A stretch of 64,000 bases of DNA, from contig JAIFAC010000291.1 in NCBI GenBank assembly GCA_026545765.1, positions 1-64,000 of the forward strand. Reading direction: 5' to 3'. The notes below the pieces were generated by a model. It was given only the letters and a program-made list of their open reading frames with translations. It had not been told where the DNA came from and did no database searches. Of the stretch, positions 21,046 through 31,588 are shown in pieces. How positions within the stretch are numbered: position 1 is the stretch's first letter; each line of letters begins with the position of its first letter. The position numbers and the translations under genes are program-made. The DNA comes from Plantago major (lineage: Eukaryota > Streptophyta > Magnoliopsida > Lamiales > Plantaginaceae).

Positions 21046-22452
21046 TGATGTGTCAATATCAAAGTTTTTATATTTGTTTACTTAGCCAAGAGATAACTCT
21101 CGAGACAACGAAAACCTGTAGTCTAGTGAAGTTAACCCCGAGGTCGGTCTCTAGGGACTTAACTAGGCTGAGCTACAGTTTACGAATAAAAGTAACAATA
21201 TGAAAAGCATGAAAGGTTTGTTTGCTTCGCAATGTAGATGATAAACCAGTAAACAACTACTACTTGCAACTACTAGAAACCGATTTAACACTAACGAAAT
21301 TGAAATATGAATGGGAAAATTATGGAGTGGTAATGTCAACAAGCTAGCTACGTGATACATGTGATTCACGGATTGACTTAAGTTGTCACAGCCTTAAGTT
21401 CAAAACAAATAGCACTAGTGAAGCGCCGCTTTCACTAGCTACAATCAATTCGACTAACCCACTATCACCGCTTGCTAATCGTTAGATCAAGCAAGACGAA
21501 GACATTTGGTTTGTAGGCTTAAATGCCTAATCTAATAGTGATTTTGTCTAGAAGATCATCAAACGTGATAGCAAGAATAGTGATTAATGTAAAAGGCACA
21601 AGTAATCAAATCCGATGCACTTCAATCACGCACTTAGCTAGCATGCATTCAATCGCCACCCATAATGGGGGTATTTAGCTAGCGATAAACATAATCTCAA
21701 GCACAAAACAAAGATTCGAGAGGATTGATACAATTTTACCCTTCGTTGTCACAAACCCTAGGTAGAAATTGAAGAACGAGAACGAATCGATGCTAAAGCT
21801 GTGTAGATAATCTCCCAATCAACGTCAATCGTCGGATTACAAGAGAAAATGGTTTAATTACCTGAAATCGGATAATTTCCTTTGAAACTAGGTCTAACCT
21901 TAGAGAAAAGTGTGTGTTCTTGACAATAGAATGAATAATGAATGTAATTTTGTCTTGTTCTAACTAATAGAAAGGAGAAAAACTAAGTCTGGGCGAATTA
22001 GGAATCAAATCGCAGAAAAACGACGAACGAAGAAAACTAGCGTGGGCTTGAAAATTGGCATCGCCAGTAATCAAAACTGGCGTCGCCAGTTTGGAGCGTT
22101 GAGGAAACAGAGAGTTGCTGGCGTACGCCAGTTTGATAACTGGCGTCACCAGTTCTTCCGAAATGACTGTTTTGCCCTTTCCGCTCCTTTTTTCTTCTTT
22201 TAACTTCGATTCTTGGTATTTTGGGCTTCCCGCTCCACTTCTAGCATCCATACGAAGCATTGGAATTCCATATCTTGTAGATGCATGTAAAATACGCCAT
22301 TTTTCCTTCAATTAGCGCGGTTTAGCCAAATACCTTCAAAACACACAAAGAACAAAACAAGTAAAAATACTCCAGGAAAACTTATAAAACTATACTCAAG
22401 GATGACAAAAAACGGTAGAAGACCGTATGAGACGGTATAAACCGACTCATCG
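21046..22452 (-). repeat. 5' LTR of element C, right copy
   Basis: 1,407 bp. It contains four clear palindromic boxes of the type ACTGGCGnCGCCAGT at 22,055-22,068, 22,075-22,091, 22,118-22,131 and 22,138-22,154. It joins the B LTR at 22,452/22,453 at the same point as in the left arm. Confidence 0.82.
22055..22154. promoter_or_regulatory. four palindromic boxes in the C LTR
   Basis: Box centres at 22,061.5, 22,083, 22,124.5 and 22,146, so spacings are 21.5, 41.5 and 21.5 bp, about 2, 4 and 2 helical turns. Two are near-perfect inverted repeats (aactggcgtcgccagtt; ctggcgtacgccag). Confidence 0.6.
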
Positions 22453-23576
22453 TACACTTAGCATAGGAACAAGCCAATATCGTAATAAAATTACGCAGAA
22501 AAGTAAATGTAATGATTAATGTCGATTGATCAATCGCAATAAACCTTTGATGAGATGTAATCGATGAAGGAAAGGTGTAAAGGATCCCCGACCTCCTCTC
22601 GCTATGCTACTCCCAAATTCCTAGCAAAATCCCACGCGATTACCTCTAACAATGAGGCATAATACTATGGTGCAGAGGCGGTTAGCACGAAAGTGCCTTA
22701 CTAAGTTCAATGAAACCATCAGGTCACTCAAACAGAACATCACATTACTTAAGGATGTATAGAGTCAGATAACCAATGATTTACGCCTAATAACTATTCC
22801 ATTAATATATCACAGATATAAAGAAGTAGCAAAAGCAGAGTTGTTGCTCGCCTTTACAAGAGAAAGTTAGCTACTCATAGTATTCTAAGACATAAATTGA
22901 AAACAAAAGAAAGAAGAAGAAGAAGCTAGTCTCAATGTCTTCGTCTTGCCTGGGTTTCCTCCTTCTAGGTGCCCCCTGACAAGGTGTTTGGGGTTTCACT
23001 TCCCGAGGGTTCTCTCTCAGAGAGTCGCTTATGAGTGGTGTAGAATTATGAGACCCCGAGGTCTTATTTATACTTGAAATTTCGTGCTCCGCCGCCATAC
23101 TTCATTAAGGAAGGTTTCAAAATTTCGCTCTAGCCTCGACATGCCGTGAAAATGGCCCAGAGCAATCACCACCCAACTTGGTCCACAATGGGTCATAGGA
23201 GGTTTCATGGTCCCCGTAGTACAAAGTGCATTCCTGTGTTCTTCGTCTTCATTGTTCTTCAATTTCGGGCTTTGTAACTTCGTTCTCTCAAAAAGTGGTC
23301 TTCTACAATGTTGTTACATATTCATTTATCTTCACATTAGTTGGTCGATGATACGTATTGACTAACTCGGTAACCAATAATCCGCGATTTGCTTAACTTT
23401 CTCGATTTTGCATAATTATGTCGCTTTTAGCGCTCAAATCGCAATTCCTCAAAACGCGATCATGACCTACAAAATACACACGGTTGGTATTTCACCATAA
23501 ACGATACAAATATCAATCTAAGGCAAAAAACGAGGGTCTAAAAGCATGCCATATCGCATATTTCGTTGTCACATCA
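22453..23576 (-). repeat. 3' LTR of element B (truncated by C)
   Basis: 1,124 bp; on the - strand it starts TGATGTGACAACG at 23,576. TATA box at 23,065-23,072 and hairpin AGACC/GGTCT at 23,051-23,064. The last roughly 140 bp of the LTR are absent because C adjoins at 22,452. Confidence 0.8.
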
Positions 23577-25324
23577 CAACCTTAAACCGCTTTCTCATCC
23601 TCGAAAGGCAATAACGATAATCAAGAAGTGACCATGAAATGAGCAACAAGTATAAACCACCACATAGACAAGCAGCCATTTTGTAGGGTTTCAAACTCTA
23701 CTGACTCGCTTAGTTTCAACTCCAACTTTATGACTCCACATCAAACAAATAACAAGTAAGTATCACTCACTATAGCCATCAAGTTACAAGTGTAACCCAA
23801 TGTCCTTCTAGGTGTATTTCAAAATCATTACCTCATGGTAACGTTATGCAATCCGCTCCCAAAAATCAAGGCACAAATCAAAGTAGTACTCAGTTGGCTT
23901 GGTAAGTAAAATAGGTAGCATAATATAGAGGAGCTGTAGCATCATTAAAAGATAAGCAAGGTAGAACAAAGCGATTTCGTGGGACTTATCCTTGGACACC
24001 GAAGTTCTTCCTTCGACTTCGCTCTCTCAATGACAAATCTTCAACTTCTCCTTTATCATCGTAATTACTTTATCGCTTTCACACATAGACTACTTTCCTT
24101 TATTTTTATTTTTTTCTTTTCTTTTCTCTTTGACATACTATTTTTGCATTCGCTTTTATCGACTCAGATGCTTTTGGTTAGCCATCATCGGGCTCTTAGT
24201 CTCTACATTTTTGGTAGTGTCTCTTTTATCGAATTTCTCACTTTTGTGCATGCCGGTTTCGTATACATGCCATCAACCCTCACGTACATGTAGCTTTTTA
24301 GGATAACGCAGATGTGGGTAGTATCCGTAATATGCCCAACATGAAAATGGTGATCACGAGGACCACAGATCCACTCCGAGACTTTTTGTACCTTCGCTAC
24401 TTTCTTTTCTTTTTTCTAGAGCAAGAGCTAGTGATTTTAGCACCAAGAATATAACATTAGGGCCAACAAGGTTACCTTTCGATGATGTTCTTCTTCCACT
24501 TCTCCACCAAACAAATTTCTAACTAGGTTGTGTTTTCTTCTCTACTTTCCCCAAACCAATTCTCGATCATGATCAAAACATGATTCTCCTCCATTCTTGA
24601 ATTTGTTGCTTTGTTTCTTTGTTCAGCTCAGACATGCCGACAAAGGACACACCTTTTTTCGGGCAGTTGAATGATAAGTACCACTGGGTCTCCTCTCTCC
24701 AGCTTTTTTATTCCTATATAATAAATATATATATATTAATGGTAGGTCACACCGCTTAAGTAAAGCATGTATAGGATATATATGGTGGAGTTTCATAAGG
24801 GCTCAAAATGCCTTCAGAGGGCTCACATGAAAGGTATAGAAAAGATTCGTAATGGTGAGTACTACAAATCACATTCATGTTGTCGATAAATAAGGACTCA
24901 AGGGAAGCAAAGGTTCAGACGCACATGTGACTTTAATTAGAGTAGCAAGTAAACTCACTCATCAAAGTAGCATGGGTGGTTTTGGTCGAGCATATATTCA
25001 AAGAAGTAGCTACAAGAAAACAAATCCACAATTTCATCTTAGTCATAGTTTACACTCAAGATTTCTCCCCTACGCATCAAAACTTTTTCAAAAGTAAAAG
25101 ACCTTAGACGTATAGTGAAAATGAAACTAGTACTAAAGCGTAAATTAAACTACAAACTACTATGCGAGTATTTAAAAGTTATTACGCACCGAGTAAGTAA
25201 TAGTCAAATTCTCACCCAAACCTAGCTAAGAGCAGATAGAAAACTAGGAAAGTTAAGAGAAAAAGATACTCCCTCTCTGCTATGCTTTCATGGAGAAATG
25301 CATCTAGAATGGAGGATCATCTGC
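23577..25324 (-). other. 3' untranslated region of element B
   Basis: About 1.7 kb between the env-like stop and the LTR. It contains the conserved block (24,199-24,382). It is matched in inverted orientation by 30,758-31,588. A short (AT)n stretch lies near 24,718-24,740. Noncoding. Confidence 0.6.
24199..24382 (-). ncRNA. conserved 3' noncoding block (copy in B)
   Basis: 184 nt bounded by GTCTC/GAGAC, with 'acgtgagggttgatggcatg' and 'gacactaccaaaaa'-type cores on the - strand. It ends 622 nt before the LTR. Confidence 0.45.
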
Positions 25325-26482
25325 CTACCGGTGGAGTAAAGAAATCATCCTGCTTCCATAGTATCGGCTCAACTCGCTAGGTGGCGGATGGAACGATGGC
25401 TGAGGGTAGCAAGGTGGGTAATTGTGCCGAGGATTGTTTGCATAGCTTGCCTCCATAAAGGAAGTTCTTTGTTTCGCTTGAAGGCAATTCAGGTATGAAT
25501 TCCATTCTCTTCTTTGGCAGTTAGCATACATCTCCTCTTGTGGCCTTATCTCTTCTTGCTGATTAGCTTGGCATCGGTTCAAGAAAGCTTGCATCGTGCC
25601 CGCATCAAAGGCTCGCTGCTCGCTCCTTCTATCCTCGCTTCCGAATCGCTTCGTGTCCGATAAATATCCGCCAATTCTTTTTATAGTGAATGGTTCACCA
25701 AAGCCACGTTTCCTCTTTATCTCTCCACCCGCTTTTTTACATATCCTCGTTATTAATCTTGGGAATGGGAGATTCTCCTGGGTCTCCTTTAGCGAGAGCA
25801 TTTCTTCCATAATGATCCGCCTGATATCAACGTAATGTCTTATCATTATTGAGTAGACCAACACTGCCTCCTCTTCATCAACTCCACATTTGCGTTTTCT
25901 GGGTTTGAGGTTTGAGCACACAAATTGCACCCAAAACCTGGCACGGTCGTTGAGGGCTGTCTTCGGTATCTCCCTTCATATGTCGTCCTACTCATAATCA
26001 TTCCTCAAAAGCAAGTGGTGGATCTCATCTTTCAGGTCCTTGTAGCTCATCAAGTCAGAGTGTGGGGGCTCCACAAGATTCGGTTTCTTCTTCTTCTCCG
26101 GTATTTCATAGAAGTCGTTGATAGTCTGAGGTTCGAACGTGAACTCGACTCTTATGGTGATAGGAGGCATCTCTCACAATTCTCATCCAGTCGCCTACTT
26201 CAAGTTGGAAGAACTCCGCATAGAATTCTCGACTATGTCGAGGTTGTAACCATCAAGACAAGTGGTGAAAGGTCCCCACCGTCAGGTGTCTAATGGCGTG
26301 GGCATCCAAGTGAAATTCTCTCTTTAGGGGAAATTGATATGGATGTTCCTTTCGGGGACTACCCCTTGGTTTCTGTTTGCTTCCGACCATGCTTGAGCTT
26401 CCTTCGAGAGTGAAGGACGAGTAGCACTCTTTCCGGACCTTCCTCTTTTCTTGCTTGATTCTCCCACTCAGGTCTTCTTCAT
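25325..26482 (-). pseudogene. env-like ('putative plant transposon') gene of element B
   Basis: From an ATG at 26,482 (MKKT, then a stop and shifts) to the stop at 25,325. The 5' part is basic. The segment RVEFTFEPQTINDFYEIPEK (about 26,085-26,170) is characteristic of the domain. The 201-codon open 3' part has FVCSNLKPRKRKCGVDEEEA, a MIMRHYVDI-like helix, MEEMLSLKETQENLPFPRLI, and a Gln/Glu-rich then Pro-rich tail. Typical of the ORF between pol and the 3' LTR in Athila-type elements. There is no membrane anchor in what is readable. Function unknown. Confidence 0.65.
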
Positions 26483-27120
26483 GGTACCCAGTTCAAAACG
26501 TATGTGAGATAGAATGTTTGAGCTAAATCAATCCTAAGGCTAACATGAAAATCCCATGGGGTTTCTTCTTCCCCCAATCCTAGTGTTTGGCACATCAAGC
26601 ATATCAAGTCTTAGCTTATGACAAGATTAATAGCTTCTCTAAAACGATAAGAGAACTAGTCACAAAAACTCACTTTCACAAGGTGTCAAGTATCAAGTAT
26701 CAAGTATCAAGTTAGAGAGCATAATGCATATGAAGAATCATCCTTTGAGCATATGACTTAGCAAGTAAGTTTCCTAATCATAAATCATCATGTAAAAACT
26801 ATACGAGCATGTGATCGAAAGAGAAAGAAGTCATTAAGAGAATTTGTTTCCTTGAGACATTTCATCAAACACTTGGTGATCATGAATAAAACTCTCAATT
26901 TCTCTAACAAATTGCCATATCTCTACCAAGACAAGTGATAACATGTTAGGCTCTACTTGCAAGCATGTATTCTCATCAACAATTAACACCCATATCAATC
27001 AAATGAAGCATATAATTGCAAAACACCAAAGAAGCATGAAGAAAGTGCAAGCAAAGAGTTTAAGTATTTAAACATGATAATGAGGATGAAATTGAGATGT
27101 ACAAGAGTAGAGATCACTTA

Positions 27121-27310
27121 CTTGATGTTGTTGATGGATGTATAAGCTAAGAATGCAACGGTAAGTGCAAATGTGAAGTTTGTGAAGAGTTTTGAAGAAA
27201 ATGAATTGGGGCAGAAATCGAGTGAGGATTTAAAGGAGGGAGGAGCTGCAAGCGTCCACATCGATTCATGGCCGCAGTGAGGCCACCACCGCCCCTCATC
27301 GTGTGTTTCG
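27121..27310 (-). promoter_or_regulatory. internal promoter and splice donor of element B env-like gene
   Basis: On the - strand: degenerate GC-rich boxes (27,252-27,275 and 27,274-27,292), a TATA-like 'tttaaat' (about 27,224-27,231), a leader, then the donor catcaa|gtaagtgat at 27,121. The acceptor before the ATG at 26,482 is not clear; 'gatttag' near 26,524 is one candidate. Confidence 0.4.
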
Positions 27311-27429
27311 ATTCTTTTGTTTTTGAAATGCAATTATGACTCTAGACTAATAAATAAAGAAAATGAAAAGTTTTTCAAAAGAATTTTTCAAGCGGAAAAC
27401 GAGAAAAAACGAATGAAACGTGAACGCAA

Positions 27430-27505
27430 GTGCGAATTAAACGTGACTGGGTCGCTTCCCAAGAAGCGCTTTGTTTTAGGTCTTATAGCTCAACCCTGCT
27501 TTCAT
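27430..27505 (-). other. post-pol conserved stretch (element B, right)
   Basis: 'ataagacctaaaacaaagcg' followed by 'cttcttgggaagcgaccca' on the - strand is the gypsy post-pol motif. It comes within about 0.5 kb of the protease, so RT and integrase are missing. Confidence 0.5.
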
Positions 27506-27829
27506 GATGGCATATTTGTCGAGGGTTAGATCCTAGATTCCGCTGAAACACTTGTCCATCCATTCCTTGTTGTGTAGCTCAATCTTCTATCCAACGCTTC
27601 ATTTCTTCTTCCTCGATCTCATCTAGCTCCGATCCTTGTTGATATGAAAAGTGAACTCGAGTAGTTATTGGTTTCTTTCGACTAATTCCATTCACCGTCA
27701 CTCTCGCAGATCCACATTTCTAGTTATCGCCCTCCCACCCAAAGTACTCCGAGGATCGATGGAAGAGTATTTTCATTCGATTCTTCTCCGCCTCCGATAT
27801 GTCTTGAAAAGATTCATCGGTGTCGCAAA

Positions 27830-28250
27830 TCTTCAAAAGGAATCACCAATTCTTCTTCTGTCCATCCACCAATCTCCTATGGCGAAATTGATCTTGGTCG
27901 CCTTTGCTTCCTCCAAAGTCTCCTGAATCCCCATTACTATCCCATGATTTGATATATTCATTGAAATCTCCTTCGCCACGTTGATGATGGTGTTGGTGGT
28001 GGCCATAAACGGTCTTCCTGTACATGATATCATTGTCCGGTCTTCACACCATGAGATAATCCACAAGAATATCGATCCCCTTTAGTTTAGTAATCACATT
28101 ATGTATCTAGCGACATGCGCTTGTAGTAGAGCCATCGCAACTAGTATGCCGGTTCTTGCTTCCACCATTCCCGCTAAGTCGAGTTTCTTGTAGACGTAGT
28201 GGCATCATATTAATGTCGGCTCTTAGATCCGTGGTTCCTGGCTGTTTTAC
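27830..28250 (-). pseudogene. aspartic protease of element B
   Basis: The segment DLRADINMMPLRLQ (about 28,195-28,235) corresponds to the D-L-G-A-S-I-N-L-M-P active-site loop of Athila proteases, with the glycine changed to arginine. LKGIDILVDYL follows at about 28,070, and TGRPFMATTNTIINVAK (about 27,950-28,030) is the second conserved segment. The parts lie in different frames. Inactive by sequence. Confidence 0.65.
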
Positions 28251-28259
28251 CTTTGATGA

Positions 28260-29733
28260 CATCATTTATGTTGAAAGATCCGGGTCGGGTTTCTTCGTAA
28301 GATTGGTTCGACCTTTTCTTCTTCGCAAGAGAGTCTATGTCACAATCTAACGTCAGGGAGATGGTTTGAGGTTTTACCTCAGATCCCTTCGTGGTTCCGT
28401 TGTTCAAATTCAAGACGGCTTCTCCTCCGATTCCTGCTACTCGCAACTTCAACTATCATCATGGTTTTCTTGTGACCCGACAACTTGTCTTTGCTCACAG
28501 CCTCTACTTCCTTGGCGATTTGACCAATCTTCGCCCATTCCTCTCAAGGTGTTGTCGGTTCTTCCGGGTTATCCTCACATGGCGATAAATGAATTGGTCC
28601 TCGTGGTAAACTCACCTCGTTGTTTTACAAATTTCCGATATCTCCCACCTCCTTCATTATAGTATCTATCTTTTCTTCCATGGAGGATGTTTTGAGCGTG
28701 TTTTATGGCTTCGTGGTGGTGTGGGAAACAAAGTAAGGGTGGTCTAGTGGTATTTCATGGGTTCAAGCTAGGTCGTCCAGACGGTATGATAAGAGAGGTG
28801 TCAGATAAAGCTATTTGCCGTTGGTTTCGGTTCCATTTCCTCGACTCTCGACGTAGTGTGCCTCTTCCAACAGTGTTGGTTCCTCCGCCTTCATTCACAT
28901 CATCCTTCCTTCCCATCCTTATCTCTACGGCTTCAATTAACTCGTTAATCTATTTCAAGGGTTTCTCGATTGCCTAACCTCCTTAGTAGCCACCCTTGTT
29001 CCTCGCCCTTTTCGCAGAGAGTTATCACTAAAGTTCTCGCACTTCCCAAATCCTTCTTGGGAGTGCGAAGTGTTTTCGACATGCTCCATCAATGAGTGTC
29101 AATGACAGAGTCAATTCCCATGTAAAAGTTGTCGATTTTGTCAAACAATACAGAAGAGTGCATTGCATCCGCAAGTAGATACCTTGTCCTTAAGGCCTAG
29201 GAAAACCCTTCTTCTAAGTTGACATTCCGTGTGTCCATTCAATGGTATACCCAACTTTTGTGAGAATTCTCATAAAGTGCATCGGGTCCTCAGTTGGGTT
29301 CCCGTAGAAGTGTGGTAGTTGGTTCAGATGAGTTCCTTTCAGATCATATTCTCTCACAATCCTCTCCAGATAGATGCTCGAGGCATGCGGTGTAAGCCTT
29401 GACATGACATAGTCACGCATGGGTCGCTGCCTTCGCCCACCATTCCTTGAATAGTTATCCGCTCTTAGTTCTCATCTAACCTTAATCTTTCCTCACTATC
29501 TTAGCCTTTCCGTCCCTCTCTCTTAGCTTCGATATCCAAATGAATCTTAAGCGCTTGCTCGTTCGGTTGACATTCCCCGATGGATTGTCGTTGTTGTTTC
29601 CCTCTCCACTCATGTTGCTAGATGACTCCATGACGGCAGTAGGCAATTTTTGCCTTCCAAGCTTATCTATGTCGTTTTTAAACGGTACTACTGGTGTTCC
29701 CGCGCTTCTCCTGCCTTGCATAAATACTAACAA
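28260..29733 (-). pseudogene. gag of element B (right copy)
   Basis: N-terminal leader with GRRSAGTPVVPFKNDIDKLG (29,482-29,721). Capsid start: HASSIYLERIVREYDLKGTH and HFYGNPTEDPMHFMRIL (29,214-29,400), the latter matching the conserved Athila Gag motif. Then FYMG-type and Pro-rich C-terminal debris down to about 28,260. Stops and shifts throughout; I found no intact zinc knuckle. Confidence 0.65.
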
Positions 29734-29994
29734 ACAAACCTTTGCATGCAGATAAGGATAGATTATACTAAAAAGATAATAAACAGAAATCTAAAATTAC
29801 GTGTTTTTGGATTTTTTAATTAGAAAACAAACTAATACGGAAACAAAAATATTTCTGGTTTATTTGTGGTGGAGGTCGATTCCCACAGGTTTTATATAAT
29901 TTTTTTGGGTTTATGCTATACGAATTAAAAGACAAGTAAAGCGAAAGAAAGGATTCAACTTATCTCGGACGATCGAAACCTGATTGAGCGGTCA

Positions 29995-30021
29995 AGTGTC
30001 CCTAGTTGTGGCGCCAAATTT
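29995..30021 (-). other. primer binding site of element B
   Basis: Directly inside the LTR the - strand reads 'tttggcgccacaactaggga', of the TGGCGCC (tRNA-Asp-like) class used by Athila elements. Confidence 0.6.
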
Positions 30022-30751
30022 TGATGTGCACTCAGCGATTTCGATTTTCAAGCTAGAACTCAGAATCCCTAAATACAATCAAGATTATTCTCCGATGTCT
30101 TCGCTCGCTTCTAGGTTTTCCTCCTTCCGGTGCTTCGACCAATGATTTGGGTTTCACTTCCCCGAGGACCTGTTCTCTCTCGAGAGTCGCTTCACGAGTG
30201 GTGTAGAATTATGAGACCCCAGGTCTTAATTATACTTGAAATTTCGTGCTCCTGCTATTCTATATTAAGGAAGGTTTAGGAAGGGCTCTAGCCCCGAAAG
30301 CTAGGAAAATGGCTCGGGAGCAATCAGACACCTAATTGCGGTCCACAGTGGGCCGCAGAGAGTCTTCTACGGTCCTTGTGTGCCGCAGAGTGCGATTCCC
30401 GCAGGTTCTTGTCTGTTCTTCTTTGTTCTTCGATTTCGGGCTTCGTAACTTCATTTCCTCAAAAAGTGGCCTTCTACAATGTTGTCAGATCTTCAATTAT
30501 CTTCGCTGGTTGGTCGATGACATGTTTTAACTCCTCGAACTCCATGCAACTACCAATCCGGGATTTGCTTAACTTTCTCGATTTCGCGTAATTATGTCGC
30601 TTTTAGCGCATGAAACCGCAATTCCTCAAAATGCGATCATGATCTACAAAATACACGAAGTTGGTATTTGACCATAAATGATACAAATTGAATCTAAGGC
30701 AAAAACGAGGGTCTAAAAGGATGCAATATCGCACATTTCATCATCACATCA
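30022..30751 (-). repeat. 5' LTR of element B (internally deleted)
   Basis: 730 bp against 1,295 bp for the complete B LTR at 31,589-32,883; about 560 bp between the leader and the 3' end are missing. It keeps both ends (TGATGTG...GTGCACATCA), boxes at 30,338-30,356 and about 30,369-30,386, a weakened TATA box and the hairpin 30,214-30,226. Confidence 0.78.
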
Positions 30752-30774
30752 AGTAAAAAAGCAGAGGTATAAAA

Positions 30775-30956
30775 GTCTCGAGTGGATCGCTGGTCCTTGT
30801 GATCACTATTTTCGTGGGTATGTTACATATACTACCCACATACCATGCGTCTTTAGAAAGCTACATGTCCGTGAGGGTCAATGGCATGTATACTAAACCA
30901 AAGAGTACAAAAGTGCGGAATTAGGTAAAACAGACACTACCAAAACATCTAGAGAC
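30775..30956 (+). ncRNA. conserved 3' noncoding block (copy in B')
   Basis: 182 nt, GTCTC 30,775-30,779 and GAGAC 30,952-30,956, 633 nt before the LTR. Cores 'ccgtgagggtcaatggcatg' and 'gacactaccaaaaca' are present. Confidence 0.45.
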
Positions 30957-31588
30957 TAAAGATACCAATGATGGCCAACCAAAATCATACAAGTAGGTAA
31001 AACGATCGCAAAAATAGTATGTCAAAGAAAAGAAAAGGAAAACAAAAAATAAAGGAGCAAGTAGTCTATGTGTGAAGCAACCGATTAAGTAATTATGATG
31101 ATGAAGGAGAAGTCAAGATTTGTCATTAAGAGAAGATGAAGTTCGAAGAAGGAACCGTGTCGGAAGGATAAGTCCCCTAAATTCCCTTTGTTCCGCTTTG
31201 ATCATCTTTTTAATGATGCTTAGCCAATCACTCCTCTATATTATCCTACCTATTTTACTTACCAAGCCAACCCGAGTACTACTTTGATTTGTGCCTCGAC
31301 TTATCGGGAGTAGAATTGCATAACATTATCACAAGGTAATGATCTTGAAGTACACGTTGAAGGACATCGTTACACTTATAACCGCTGCTATAGTGAGTGA
31401 TGCTTACTTGTTATTTGCTCATTGTGGAGTCATAGAGGTCGGTGTTGAAACTAAGTGAGTCTGAAGTTTGAAACCCTAGAAACTAGCTTCTTATCTATGT
31501 GGCGCTTATTCTCTTTACTCATTTCATATTCACTTCTTAATTATCATATTGCTTTGCTCAAGGATGAGCAAGAAACCGGTTTGGGGTG

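Larger units (their letters stand above)
7777..22452 (-). mobile_element. Athila-like element C, right copy (interrupted by D)
   Basis: A - strand element read from right to left: 5' LTR 22,452-21,046, PBS deleted, gag (20,960-20,541 and 13,380-12,360), protease (about 12,170-11,870), post-pol, internal promoter, leader intron, env-like gene, 3' UTR, PPT and a 217-bp stub of the 3' LTR (7993-7777). Element D occupies 13,386-20,535. There are no RT or integrase motifs. The 3' LTR is truncated at the inversion junction. Confidence 0.75.
22453..30751 (-). mobile_element. Athila-like element B, right copy
   Basis: - strand element. 5' LTR 30,751-30,022 (internally shortened), PBS TGGCGCC..., gag, protease, post-pol, env leader with splice donor, env-like gene, 3' UTR with the conserved block, 3' LTR 23,576-22,453 (cut by C). 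The internal region is about 6.4 kb and lacks RT and integrase. Confidence 0.78.

Noticed and set aside
1..30751. Whole inverted structure as an assembly artefact
   Set aside because: Not fully excluded, but the arms are much diverged, differ by the D insertion and large deletions, and so cannot be a simple duplicated contig.
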